Of a DNA stretch of 10,839 nucleotides, positions 1-6,390 are shown piece by piece (the stretch's first letter is position 1; every line of letters starts with the position of its first letter). The notes below the pieces were generated by a model that was not told where the DNA came from, did no database searches, and was given only the letters and a program-made list of their open reading frames with translations. A program made the translations under genes and the position numbers. The DNA lies in assembly GCF_004359215.1 (NCBI RefSeq), contig NC_090610.1:8885643-8896481 (forward strand), in the 5' to 3' direction. This DNA is from Bremia lactucae (taxonomy: Eukaryota > Oomycota > Peronosporomycetes > Peronosporales > Peronosporaceae).

Positions 1-668
1 GCGCTGGGATCAAGGCCATGTAGCTTTGTCGCAATAAATAAGGGATATTTATTGTGAAGAGTAGTTTCTCCAGACAAGCTATTGATACGCCTTTCTGGCA
101 AAGGCCACGGCTTCTTTTCTGGGGCGAGATGAGACATTTTACTGTCATCACTCCCCTGAGTGTTACCCACTGAAGCAGGGGTACCACAAGAACTTTTCTT
201 ACGATGGCTTATGCCATCGTCATCACCTTGCACAGAAACACGTGCAGGTGACCGTACGGGAGACGGAACGGGGGATGAGGGATCATCCTCATCGTCGGAT
301 CCAAATAGACTATTAACTCGTTTATCAAAATGAGCCCTATCATTCAAAGGCTCATAGTCAGTCGCCTGACGTCTGTCAGACGACTGTTCCATTCTCCCCG
401 AGTCGGCCATTTCGTCCGACTCGCATTCGTAGTCGGCCTCCAAAGAGGGGTCGTATTCACGTGGTGAATCACCACGTGTACTCGCAATATCTAGTATTGT
501 GCGTGCGGAAGATACTACGGCAGACGTTCCGTCTGCCGCAAGAGATAACAGTGCGTCACCCGCGATTGCACGAACCGCAGACGAAGGCGCAGCACTATCA
601 ACACCCCGCATGAGTTTATTCGTCATGCGATGGAATTCAAAATGATAGTTCTGACCAATCAACATCAT
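1..668 (-). CDS. Antisense ORF of an LTR retrotransposon, C-terminus outside the window
   Basis: An uninterrupted frame of 222 codons runs from tandem ATGs (668-666 and 665-663) to the window edge with no stop. The product begins MMLIGQNYHFEFHRMTNK. It continues with an Ala/Ser-rich stretch, then a long acidic, Ser/Pro-rich, probably disordered part (blocks such as GSDDEDDPSSPVPSPVR), and becomes more ordered near the edge (PLFIATKLHGLDPS). I see no catalytic motif and do not recognise the family. It lies about 60 bp from a polypurine tract and LTR that are in the opposite orientation, so within the element this ORF is antisense and sits beside the 3' LTR. Antisense ORFs in that position are known in some plant Ty3/gypsy elements (Grande, RIRE2); the comparison is by position only. 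The coding sequence is unusually rich in perfect hairpins. Alternative: an unrelated host gene interrupted by the element. Confidence 0.6.
   Translation of the reverse strand, partial: MMLIGQNYHFEFHRMTNKLMRGVDSAAPSSAVRAIAGDALLSLAADGTSAVVSSARTILDIASTRGDSPREYDPSLEADYECESDEMADSGRMEQSSDRRQATDYEPLNDRAHFDKRVNSLFGSDDEDDPSSPVPSPVRSPARVSVQGDDDGISHRKKSSCGTPASVGNTQGSDDSKMSHLAPEKKPWPLPERRINSLSGETTLHNKYPLFIATKLHGLDPS
32..629. repeat. Series of short perfect inverted repeats inside the antisense ORF
   Basis: Stems that can be read directly, with loop in parentheses: 32-54, 9 bp (5); 89-105, 6 bp (5); 201-220, 8 bp (4); 274-293, 7 bp (6); 370-382, 6 bp (1), nested in 359-386; 400-422, 7 bp (9); 458-478, 10 bp (1; arm CACGTGGTGA); 518-538, 9 bp (3; arm CGGCAGACG); 607-629, 7 bp (9). 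At random, fewer than one perfect stem of 8 bp or more with a loop of 8 nt or less is expected in this length. Four are present. Confidence 0.8.
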
Positions 669-730
669 TTAAAAATTAAGTGCTTACATTCTGACTACTT
701 CATCCAATGACAGTCGAGTGATTGTCGTTT

Positions 731-740
731 AAGGGAGGGG
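731..740 (+). other. Polypurine tract of the first LTR element
   Basis: The purine run AAGGGAGGGG directly abuts the TG that opens the LTR at 741. This is where reverse-transcribing LTR elements prime plus-strand DNA synthesis. It identifies the adjacent LTR as a 3' LTR of a plus-oriented element whose body lies to the left. Confidence 0.65.
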
Positions 741-1194
741 TGACGTAACGGGGTGTATCGTTACATGAAATTAACACTTAAAGGTTATTAATTAATGTGT
801 TACCTAAAAGGTAGATAATGCTTGAAGGATATTACTTTATATAGTAATGTTCAGAATTCTTATTCAAAAATAGGTATAGACCATTATATCTATTTATTCC
901 GCAGACTAATCAGCTGTAGAGATAAACAAAAGAGATATATAGATAAGATAAGATAAGAATTCAGTTGCATATATAGTATTAGTCATAATCAAGTTAGAGC
1001 TAACAGATAGAAAGAAGAGATACGAAGTCACATTATTACAGTTTTCAATATACCCTCTTTAAGCTAGTTACCTTTTAAGAAGTCCTCCTCTGCACGTACT
1101 AGTGTACGTGAAATAACGTAAGGCACCACTCGCAACTGAAGCAGTGCGAAGTGGACTTGTACTGAAGCAGTACAAGTCGTAGTGCCCCGTATCA
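741..1194 (+). mobile_element. LTR of a Ty3/gypsy-like retrotransposon (copy A, 3' LTR)
   Basis: The segment begins TGACGTAACGGGG and ends CCGTATCA, so it has TG...CA termini. It matches 9799-10256 nearly throughout. Most differences fall in about 786-832, and the other copy has extra ATAT near 9995. Homology stops abruptly at both ends, as for an LTR. A polypurine tract precedes it. Inside are a terminal hairpin (GTAACG / CGTTAC), ATTACT / AGTAAT, the perfect 7-bp hairpin at 1093-1110, and a three-armed fold at 1122-1186. The orientation follows from the homologous copy, which is followed by gag on the plus strand. Confidence 0.8.
1093..1186 (+). repeat. Hairpin and three-way-junction fold near the 3' end of LTR A
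   Basis: First comes a perfect hairpin, CACGTAC (1093-1099), loop TAGT, GTACGTG (1104-1110). Then GGCAC (1122-1126) pairs with GTGCC (1182-1186) and encloses two arms. One arm is CCACT/AGTGG plus CGCA/TGCG. The other is a perfect 10-bp stem, GACTTGTACT (1154-1163) with AGTACAAGTC (1169-1178). Both arms carry ACTGAAGCAGT at the tip (1135-1145, 1161-1171). LTR B keeps both arms, but its outer stem is weakened (GACAC instead of GGCAC). Confidence 0.75.
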
Positions 1195-1550
1195 GCCCGT
1201 CTAAACAGTATTACGTTTGAGATCCGATCACTTGATAATATATACGTACCCGCTTGTCAGGTCATTATGTTGGTTATGTGCTACGAGGTCTTCCCGCCCG
1301 GTGAACGTTAAGTCAGGGTTGAGTGCCAATTGATGGCCTGTTAAGTGCGCATCCTTCGTTTGTATCAGAAATTATAAAGTTTTGTCTTGCGTACATGGGA
1401 TATTGTCAGGAGCGAAAACAAGGTGTGAAACTGCATCATTTTTAAGGTCTACGCCGGCAGCCGTCTGGGCATGCAAGCAATGACCATTTCCGCTTACTAC
1501 ACCGTTTCAATTCCATACCAATAAAACCGCCCACTCAAAAAATATCACTA
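1195..1550. other. Intergenic, no gene seen
   Basis: AT-moderate sequence downstream of LTR A. I find no convincing ORF, RNA gene or repeat. The first five bases (GCCCG, 1195-1199) equal the five bases immediately before LTR B (9794-9798). Confidence 0.5.
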
Positions 1551-2090
1551 TCATGTCTTCTTCTCCCGCGCCATCAGGTCTGCTCTGTCATTAACCGTTG
1601 TGCCGTCCTCATCCACACCATCACCACACAATAACATGCTTCCTCCCCCTCTTGGTTTGCCTGCCGGAACCCGGCGAGCCGATGATCTGCAGGGGCCCTT
1701 GCTGGACCCGGTAGCGCAGCATGCCGCAGCCCTGCCAGGCCCAACAATATCATTCGCAAAGTTTGCGCGGCGACCGCATGGGCGGCACTGTTCTTGTTCC
1801 ACGTCTCGGAACCCGGGGCTGCATGTTTGCCCCGGAAGTCGTCACTCTGAAGCTATTGGCTTTTGTGCTCCGCTACCCCATCAGGCAGCATGTCGCCATC
1901 CCTTGCGGTTAAAATCATACGCACTCGAGTCCTGAACGGCCAGGGCAGGCAGCGGACCAAATAACGAGGCGGGCCAAGCCAAATGACGCGCGAGGAGGTC
2001 GGATGGCGGTCTCGAAGCCCCGTCAGGCCCGGCGGAGTCGACTATGCCGCCTGGATGGCGCGCGGTTTTGAGGAGAATGGTAATGAGTCA
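1551..2090. pseudogene. GC-rich relic, possibly a decayed coding sequence
   Basis: This stretch is clearly more GC-rich than its flanks. A plus-strand frame starts at ATG 1553 with a Ser/Pro-rich peptide and stops after 13 codons. A shift of one base within about 1575-1580 continues into a longer Pro-rich open frame reaching about 1935. That pattern suits a frameshifted, decaying gene or transposon ORF. Minus-strand frames are also open here, as expected in GC-rich DNA, so strand and identity are unresolved. I recognise no family. From 1936 to 2090 only GC-rich sequence without a useful frame remains. Confidence 0.25.
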
Positions 2091-2205
2091 CATCGACCCA
2101 ATAATTAGACCATGTATATTTCCGAAGGTACCTTTCACGGTTGAAGATCTGGAAATTATTAGGAATTTAAACGGAAATGTTGACAATTTTGATTTTTGAC
2201 TATTA

Positions 2206-2340
2206 ACAAAAAGGGTGTGCGTGAATTAGGTATGAAATTAACTATATTCAAAAAGGGTGTGGATTTAAGGAAGACGGGTGTGATTTTAAGAATTTGCGGA
2301 GAGAGTGTGAATTTTGGGAAAAAGAGTGTGATTAAAACAT
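2206..2340 (+). repeat. Degenerate 21-bp tandem repeat upstream of the homoserine dehydrogenase gene
   Basis: GTGTG cores lie at 2215, 2257, 2278, 2305 and 2326, so the spacings are 42, 21, 27 and 21 bp, all multiples of three. The units read roughly GGGTGTGAATTTAAGAAAAA, and a decayed unit sits near 2236. The array ends about 130 bp before the downstream ATG and has no stop in the frame that would encode heptads of the type KKGVDLR. That frame has no ATG and overlaps the next gene. It may be a promoter-proximal minisatellite or a fragment of a repeat protein. Confidence 0.6.
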
Positions 2341-2472
2341 GTCCCTATATTAAAGAATGCGAGATTTTAAAGCCAATCAGAAAGCTTTTCGTGGAAGCTG
2401 CTACCGAGACCCCTTTTGTCCAGCATAGTATCTTCCGAGAACAAGTTGTCCCCTCGGTATCTTGCCGTAAAC

Positions 2473-3783
2473 ATGGCGAAGCCACTAATTGTTGGCCTCT
2501 TTGGCTGTGGCACGGTAGGTGCGGGCGTTTTTGACCTATTGCACAGCCCTGTACGCCGTCAGAAATTTGCGGCCATGGGCGTAAACGTACTAATCTCCAA
2601 GATTTGTGTGCAAAACGTAAGCAAGGACCGTGCACTCAAGCATTTTTCAGCGTCGGAGACGATAATTACGAGCCGTTTTAGCGATATCCTTGAAGACAAG
2701 AGCATCAATTGCATCATCGAGCTCATGGGCGGCACAAATGAGGCAAAGGATGTGGTTTTTGGAGCCATTAAAGCTGGCAAGCATGTAATTACGGCCAACA
2801 AGGCCCTTGTGGCGAATTTTATGTCGGAAATTCTACAGCTGTTGCAGGAACACCCCAATGTGCATTTTGGTTACGAGGCTGCCGTCGCCGGTGGAATCCC
2901 CATTATCCATACGCTCCAGAACGCGTATAATGCCGACCATATTACAGAAATTGCAGGTATCATGAATGGCACGACAAACTTCATGTTGTCGAAAATGGAA
3001 GCTGAGGGTGTGGCTTACGATGTTGTGCTCAAGGAAGCGCAGGAGTTGGGGTTTGCTGAAGCCAATCCAAGTGCTGACGTTGATGGATTTGATGTCCAGT
3101 CGAAAATTGCAATTCTAGCCAAGCTTGGCTTTGGCGGAAGCATTCGACCTACGGACGTTCCTACTGTGGGCATCTCCCGCGTTTCGGCTGCGGATTTTGA
3201 GTATGCGAGAATGATGGAGAGTACGATTAAACTCTTGGGGGTGGCGAAATTGCTGCAACCCGCAAACGATGTAACGGGGCAGCCCCAGGAAGTGACGGTG
3301 TACGTGTCTCCTGTGCTCATCAAGCGTACTCATGTCATTGCTAGCATCTCGGGAGCCACGAACCTCGTGAATATCCGTTCGACGAATTTAGACAGCACGG
3401 CGTATGTCGGTCCAGGCGCGGGGCGGTATCCAACTGCCAATTCCGTCTTAAATGACATTGTCCAGCTAGCACGTGGCGACGCTCCGCTGGATCCGTTCAA
3501 AGCCTCGGTGCCGCTTACGCTCCAGCCGGATTACGAAGCACGCTTTTATGTGCGTATTACAGTAGCGGATGGCCTAGGAATTATACGACACGTTGGACAG
3601 CTTGCTGAAGAGACTGAAGTGTCCATTTACTCGATCTTACAGGCCCCAATTGTTGACCGATCGAACGTTCAATTTGTCGTGACTACCGAATCGTCTTTGC
3701 TGTCCAAGGTGCGTACCATGTGTCAGAAGATCGCGGCGTTACCGTTTGTTCGAGATGAGCCACTGTATTTGCCCATTATGTAA
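2473..3783 (+). CDS. Homoserine dehydrogenase
   Basis: The gene encodes 436 aa, intronless and complete. The enzyme reduces aspartate 4-semialdehyde to homoserine with NAD(P)H, the branch point to threonine and methionine in the aspartate pathway. The N-terminal Rossmann motif is GLFGCGTVGAGV (residues 8-19; G11, G13, G16). Family landmarks follow in order: ELMGGTNEA (83-91), TANKALVA (107-114), EAAVAGGIP (135-143), NGTTNF (165-170), then GFAEANPSADVDGFD (193-207) with the conserved Asp residues and Lys211, and GPGAGRYPT (313-321). The C-terminal ~75 residues (about 352-427; FYVRITVADGLGII) look like an ACT domain, which in this family allows feedback by threonine. Length and order fit monofunctional bacterial-type enzymes, not the aspartokinase fusion of plants. 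The start is ATG 2473 in good context (AACATGG). The frame stays open 5' of it but offers no earlier ATG. It converges on the ALKBH6-like gene. Confidence 0.95.
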   Translation: MAKPLIVGLFGCGTVGAGVFDLLHSPVRRQKFAAMGVNVLISKICVQNVSKDRALKHFSASETIITSRFSDILEDKSINCIIELMGGTNEAKDVVFGAIKAGKHVITANKALVANFMSEILQLLQEHPNVHFGYEAAVAGGIPIIHTLQNAYNADHITEIAGIMNGTTNFMLSKMEAEGVAYDVVLKEAQELGFAEANPSADVDGFDVQSKIAILAKLGFGGSIRPTDVPTVGISRVSAADFEYARMMESTIKLLGVAKLLQPANDVTGQPQEVTVYVSPVLIKRTHVIASISGATNLVNIRSTNLDSTAYVGPGAGRYPTANSVLNDIVQLARGDAPLDPFKASVPLTLQPDYEARFYVRITVADGLGIIRHVGQLAEETEVSIYSILQAPIVDRSNVQFVVTTESSLLSKVRTMCQKIAALPFVRDEPLYLPIM

Positions 3784-4167
3784 AGCACGAGCCACGACTT
3801 AACCGTAGAAGGAAGTACAGATTCATAGCGTGATTGTCGAAAGCTTTAATATACTTTTCAACCCAGGATCAAGTGGACGAGACGTGAGGTTTTTACTTCT
3901 ATCGTCCTTTGTACAGCAATGCAATATAATACCGCGTGACTCGATAAATTTATTGATTCTTCATCTGGCGTATCGGATTGATAGTTTTGAAAACTTGTAG
4001 CATGCGAGTCGGTACAAAAGCAATTTTTAAAATGCACACGGTACCTGCTGTCGTCATTTCGATGCCGTTATTGCTGCATTCGGCAAACGAATCATTGTGC
4101 ATTGCATGATCATAATTGTTAAATGCCGCATGAATGATAGTCACCCATTGGTCATACACTTACGATC
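3784..4167. other. Convergent intergenic region (3' flanks of two genes)
   Basis: The 384 bp between the two convergent stop codons are AT-rich and must hold both 3' UTRs. A minus-strand open frame at 3950-4159 has no recognisable content and starts just after the ALKBH6-like stop, so I treat it as chance. Confidence 0.6.
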
Positions 4168-5072
4168 TCATACATGCTTCAATTGCCTCTCGTGTGCCTC
4201 TTTCTCCAACCCTTTTTCTAATTCTTGATGGCGAAGTGTCAAGGAAATGCGGGTGCCTTCTAGAACGTTATCAATGCTATGCAAGTAAGATGTGTAGGCT
4301 TCTCGTGTGAATACTAAAAGACTACGACGTTCTAACTGGAAATTAATAAATTCCGTGCCCTCGAATCGATTGTTAGCAATCCCGTTAGTCGCACGATGTC
4401 GCTCAAATTTCACGCGGCACTCGGCACCGGTGCTTAAGATAGCCACTAGCGGGCAATATGCAGGTCCGTCTTCATGTGGTAAAATATAGTCACCTTTGCC
4501 GTATTCTATGCAATAAAAAACCATGACGATTTTTCTTCAAAAGTTAGGATTTGATCAAACGTACCATTTATAAGAACGTGATTGGGCTTGTTTTCTTTAT
4601 TAAAAAACGTGGCATCTACAAGCGATTCACTAATTTGCTCGAGCCATTCAGGCAGCGTTTTCGGGTCTTCTGAAGTGGCGACTTCTCCTCCCCACAATTG
4701 AAGACGGCGATGCTTGAGCTTCACCCATCGATCGTTGTCAACCGGGACAGCATACACTCGATTCACGATTGCAACTTCTTCATTATGCGTAATATAGTCG
4801 GGTATATAATACAATCCTGGGATCGAGTCTTTGGAGAAGACTTCGATGTCGATCGGAGATCTTACACAATCATTCCAAGTTGAATATTAACACGAGCGTG
4901 TTGAATCTTTTTCTTACCTCTTTGTCCAGAAATTCAGTTGACCTTGATGTAAAAATACACCCGGCTCCTTTGGTTTAGATAGGAGCTTAGTTCGTGCGAC
5001 CGTAGGGGTTTTTGATCGATTGGCGTCGCATAAACGGCGTCGTTCCTCAAGCAGCAGTTGGCTGAAGTCCAT
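4168..5072 (-). CDS. ALKBH6: ALKBH6-type 2-oxoglutarate/Fe(II) dioxygenase (three exons)
   Basis: Exons on the minus strand are 5072-4918, 4860-4565 and 4505-4168. Together they make 789 nt: 262 codons plus stop, in consistent phase. The N-terminus MDFSQLLLEERRR leads to SIPGLYYIPDYI (64-75). Then come RRLQLWGG (103-110), KPNHVLINEYGKGDYILPH (143-161), PHEDGP (160-165), the SLLVF strand (212-216) and YLHSID (224-229). The iron ligands are H161, D163 and H226. The 2-oxoglutarate-binding RxxxxxR is R236/R242 in GTRISLTLR. These match the ALKBH6 branch of the AlkB superfamily, whose members are linked to nucleic-acid alkylation damage although the substrate is poorly settled. The C-terminal tail (243-262) is charged and helical-looking. 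Exon 1 is supported mainly by phase and splice consensus. The next upstream gene, if any, is divergent. Confidence 0.9.
4506..4564 (-). other. Intron 2 of the ALKBH6-like gene
   Basis: 59 nt, donor GTACGT, acceptor GCATAG, with CTAAC as a branch-point candidate. Removing it joins AATG to AATAC and restores VLINEYGKGD across the junction, matching the family pattern. Unspliced, the frame is broken before the PHEDGP motif. Confidence 0.9.
4861..4917 (-). other. Intron 1 of the ALKBH6-like gene
   Basis: 57 nt, donor GTAAGA, acceptor TGTAAG, with TTAAT as a possible branch site. Splicing joins AG to A (Arg52), giving FWTKRSPIDIEVF. Without it, the exon 2 frame has no ATG before an in-frame TAA. 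The acceptor lacks a pyrimidine tract, so this intron is less certain than intron 2. Confidence 0.75.
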
Positions 5073-5229
5073 TTTTTCGCAGAATGATGGGGAAACAGCG
5101 TTAATTTAATTTTTAAGCATGTCTCATACTTAATGTACCCATGAAAGAATGGCATGTGCACAAGTCGTACCTGCGTCACATTAGGTGGGAATAACAATTT
5201 TTGCTTAAAAAGTTAATACGTTTTCCATA

Positions 5230-5428
5230 ATGTCAAGAAGCTGCTGCACGGACAAGCAAGAATTTGAATGTGAAAATAATCGCGTGGGCATAACTCGCCA
5301 GTTGCAACCGTGCGTAATCGAATTGCTGTTGGATGAGTGAGCTGCGGCCAAGGCGCAAGCCTTATAAACTGATAGGGCCTTTCAGTCTGTTCAAACTGAT
5401 ACTTTGGCATGTCGCACTTCTAATATAG
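5230..5428 (+). CDS. Possible small Cys-containing protein, divergent from ALKBH6 (weak)
   Basis: ATG 5230 opens a 36-codon frame (MSRSCCTDKQEFECENNR...) with Cys at 5, 6 and 14, closing at TGA 5338. A GTGAGC donor at 5337 and a TTTCAG acceptor ending at 5385 would remove 49 nt and extend the protein to 49 aa, ending at TAG 5428. It starts 157 bp from the ALKBH6-like ATG, a plausible compact divergent promoter. I recognise no family. The minus strand at 5213-5410 is also open for 65 codons, so coding status is doubtful. Confidence 0.2.
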
Positions 5429-5638
5429 CTATCGTCGTTTAATTTCACTCGTCATTCTACGAGAATAGTGCATGTCAGCCTGTCATGCACTAGAAAACAG
5501 TTATTCTCCCCTTACCCATGATTCATTGTGAAAGGTCATTAATTTAAAGTCGAGTTCAGTTAAGGTTCGATTCGTGCAAATTTAGCAATATAGCTTGTTA
5601 CTTCACGAGCGTAAGTCGCGACTTTCTGTGAGATTAAA
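5429..5638. other. Non-coding stretch with one strong nested hairpin
   Basis: No ORF is seen. A perfect 9-bp stem joins TAGTGCATG (5466-5474) to CATGCACTA (5484-5492) across a 9-nt loop. It is nested inside GAGAATA (5461-5467) / TATTCTC (5502-5508), which shares two bases with it. The resemblance to the hairpins in the neighbouring LTR suggests the element, or a relic of another, may extend this far. Confidence 0.55.
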
Positions 5639-6170
5639 TGTAGAGGGGCACGTCGTAATGCGGCCACGCTCTATTAAGCACACACCCTAGCACAGCGAGG
5701 AAGCGGTTTACACCTGCTTCTCTAGCGTGCAGTGAGGTATTTGTGGTGGGCGCGCAAGCGACCTCACCCAACACACTAAGAACTCTGGTAAAGTATCGTC
5801 ACAGGAGCGGTAATCCGTCTCCTCGTGCGCACATACCAAGCAGGTAGTAATTTTCAGACTGATTTGTATTTAAAGAATTAAATACAATACCTATTTTTAC
5901 CAATTAAAATGATATCTCTATAGATATCATTTGATATGTATTGCGAGCGTATCTTTATAGATACCTCGCGTAACTGATGACGCTGGGCGTCATCCCTCCT
6001 AATGTGAATGCACCCATGTGCATCACATCCACAAGGGTTGGTCACAAATGTGCACCACACCCGAGTGTTGGGTCTAATTACTATTATTTAGTAATTGACC
6101 ATCCCCTTAAGTACCAAATGTACTTAATGGGGACTGTGTAACATTAGGGCAACTCTAGCCCGTTACACCA
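5639..6170 (-). mobile_element. Second LTR, minus-oriented, built of tandem hairpins (left boundary tentative)
   Basis: Read on the minus strand, a polypurine tract is followed by TGGTGTAACGGGC, which resembles the start of LTR A (TGACGTAACGGGG). Both open with a TGTAACG-type inverted repeat. The rest is a chain of stem-loops. The far end is not defined by a second copy. The first reasonable CA end on the minus strand is at 5639 (CCCCTCTACA), giving about 530 bp. It belongs to a different family from LTR A/B, since the internal sequence does not match. Confidence 0.55.
5803..6168 (-). repeat. Array of ten consecutive hairpins in the second LTR
   Basis: Stems in order: 5803-5823 (8 bp, T bulge, loop TAAT); 5864-5887 (10 bp, AGAA); 5907-5932 (11 bp, CTAT); 5943-5969 (11 bp, C bulge, TTAT); 5977-5993 (7 bp, TGG); 6002-6028 (11 bp, A bulge, CCAT); 6039-6057 (7 bp, C bulge, AAAT); 6071-6100 (12 bp, T bulge, TTATT); 6103-6132 (12 bp, T bulge, CAAAT); 6136-6168 (GTGTAAC/GTTACAC plus GGGC/GCCC). 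They do not overlap and most are separated by only a few bases. Confidence 0.85.
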
Positions 6171-6181
6171 TCCCCCTCTTT
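6171..6181 (-). other. Polypurine tract of the second LTR element
   Basis: On the minus strand this reads AAAGAGGGGGA and is followed at once by TGGTGTAAC, the presumed LTR start. It marks 5639-6170 as a 3' LTR of a minus-oriented element whose body lies to the right, toward and beyond the N gap. No TGG-type primer-binding site lies beside this LTR on the plus strand, which argues against the opposite orientation. Confidence 0.55.
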
Positions 6182-6299
6182 AAGAACGAATTTACATTTT
6201 TAAATTCGACAGAGTAGAGAGAGGAACTGCGAGCAGCTTTACGCGCCGCTAGTTCACTCGATCACTCTCGCGCACGTGTTTCTATACACGGCGCCCAAG

Positions 6300-6390
6300 A
6301 TGCCACCTAAAAGGGGCCACGTTGGTGGGTCGTCTGCGAAGACGCCCACACAACCTCGCACTAAGCGCACGCGCCGCGTTAATTCGCCGG
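6300..6390 (+). CDS. N-terminus of an antisense ORF of the second element, cut by the assembly gap
   Basis: ATG 6300 encodes 30 residues before the N run: MPPKRGHVGGSSAKTPTQPR, then KRTRRVNSP. The peptide is strongly basic with a nuclear-localisation-like cluster (PRTKRTRR). The start is the first ATG after the LTR side, about 120 bp from the polypurine tract, and it points away from the LTR. It is therefore antisense to its own element, the same arrangement as the ORF at 1-668. The rest is unknown: an open frame through N bases proves nothing. Alternative: the gag start of a plus-oriented element, which the polypurine tract and lack of a primer site argue against. Confidence 0.4.

Noticed and set aside
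32..629. CRISPR array or terminator series as an explanation of the repeated hairpins
   Set aside because: The stems differ in sequence and spacing, there are no constant repeats with spacers, and the setting is a eukaryotic genome with introns.
1093..1186. tRNA or other cloverleaf RNA gene
   Set aside because: The arms are too long, no anticodon or T-loop sequence is present, and the fold is part of an LTR found twice.
668..1194. LTR A read as a minus-oriented 5' LTR feeding the ORF at 1-668 as gag
   Set aside because: The sequence after the LTR on that strand is CCCCTCCC, a reverse-complement polypurine tract, with no TGG primer site. The homologous LTR B precedes gag on the plus strand.
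2196..2534. 112-codon plus-strand frame over the 21-bp repeats
   Set aside because: It has no ATG, overlaps the homoserine dehydrogenase start in another frame, and has no recognisable domain. Reported as a repeat instead.
2345..3333. Minus-strand ORFs within homoserine dehydrogenase
   Set aside because: Shadows of a well-conserved plus-strand gene, with no independent motifs.
3950..4159. 69-codon minus-strand frame downstream of the ALKBH6-like gene
   Set aside because: It begins nine bases beyond that gene's stop and has no recognisable content. It is probably 3' UTR.
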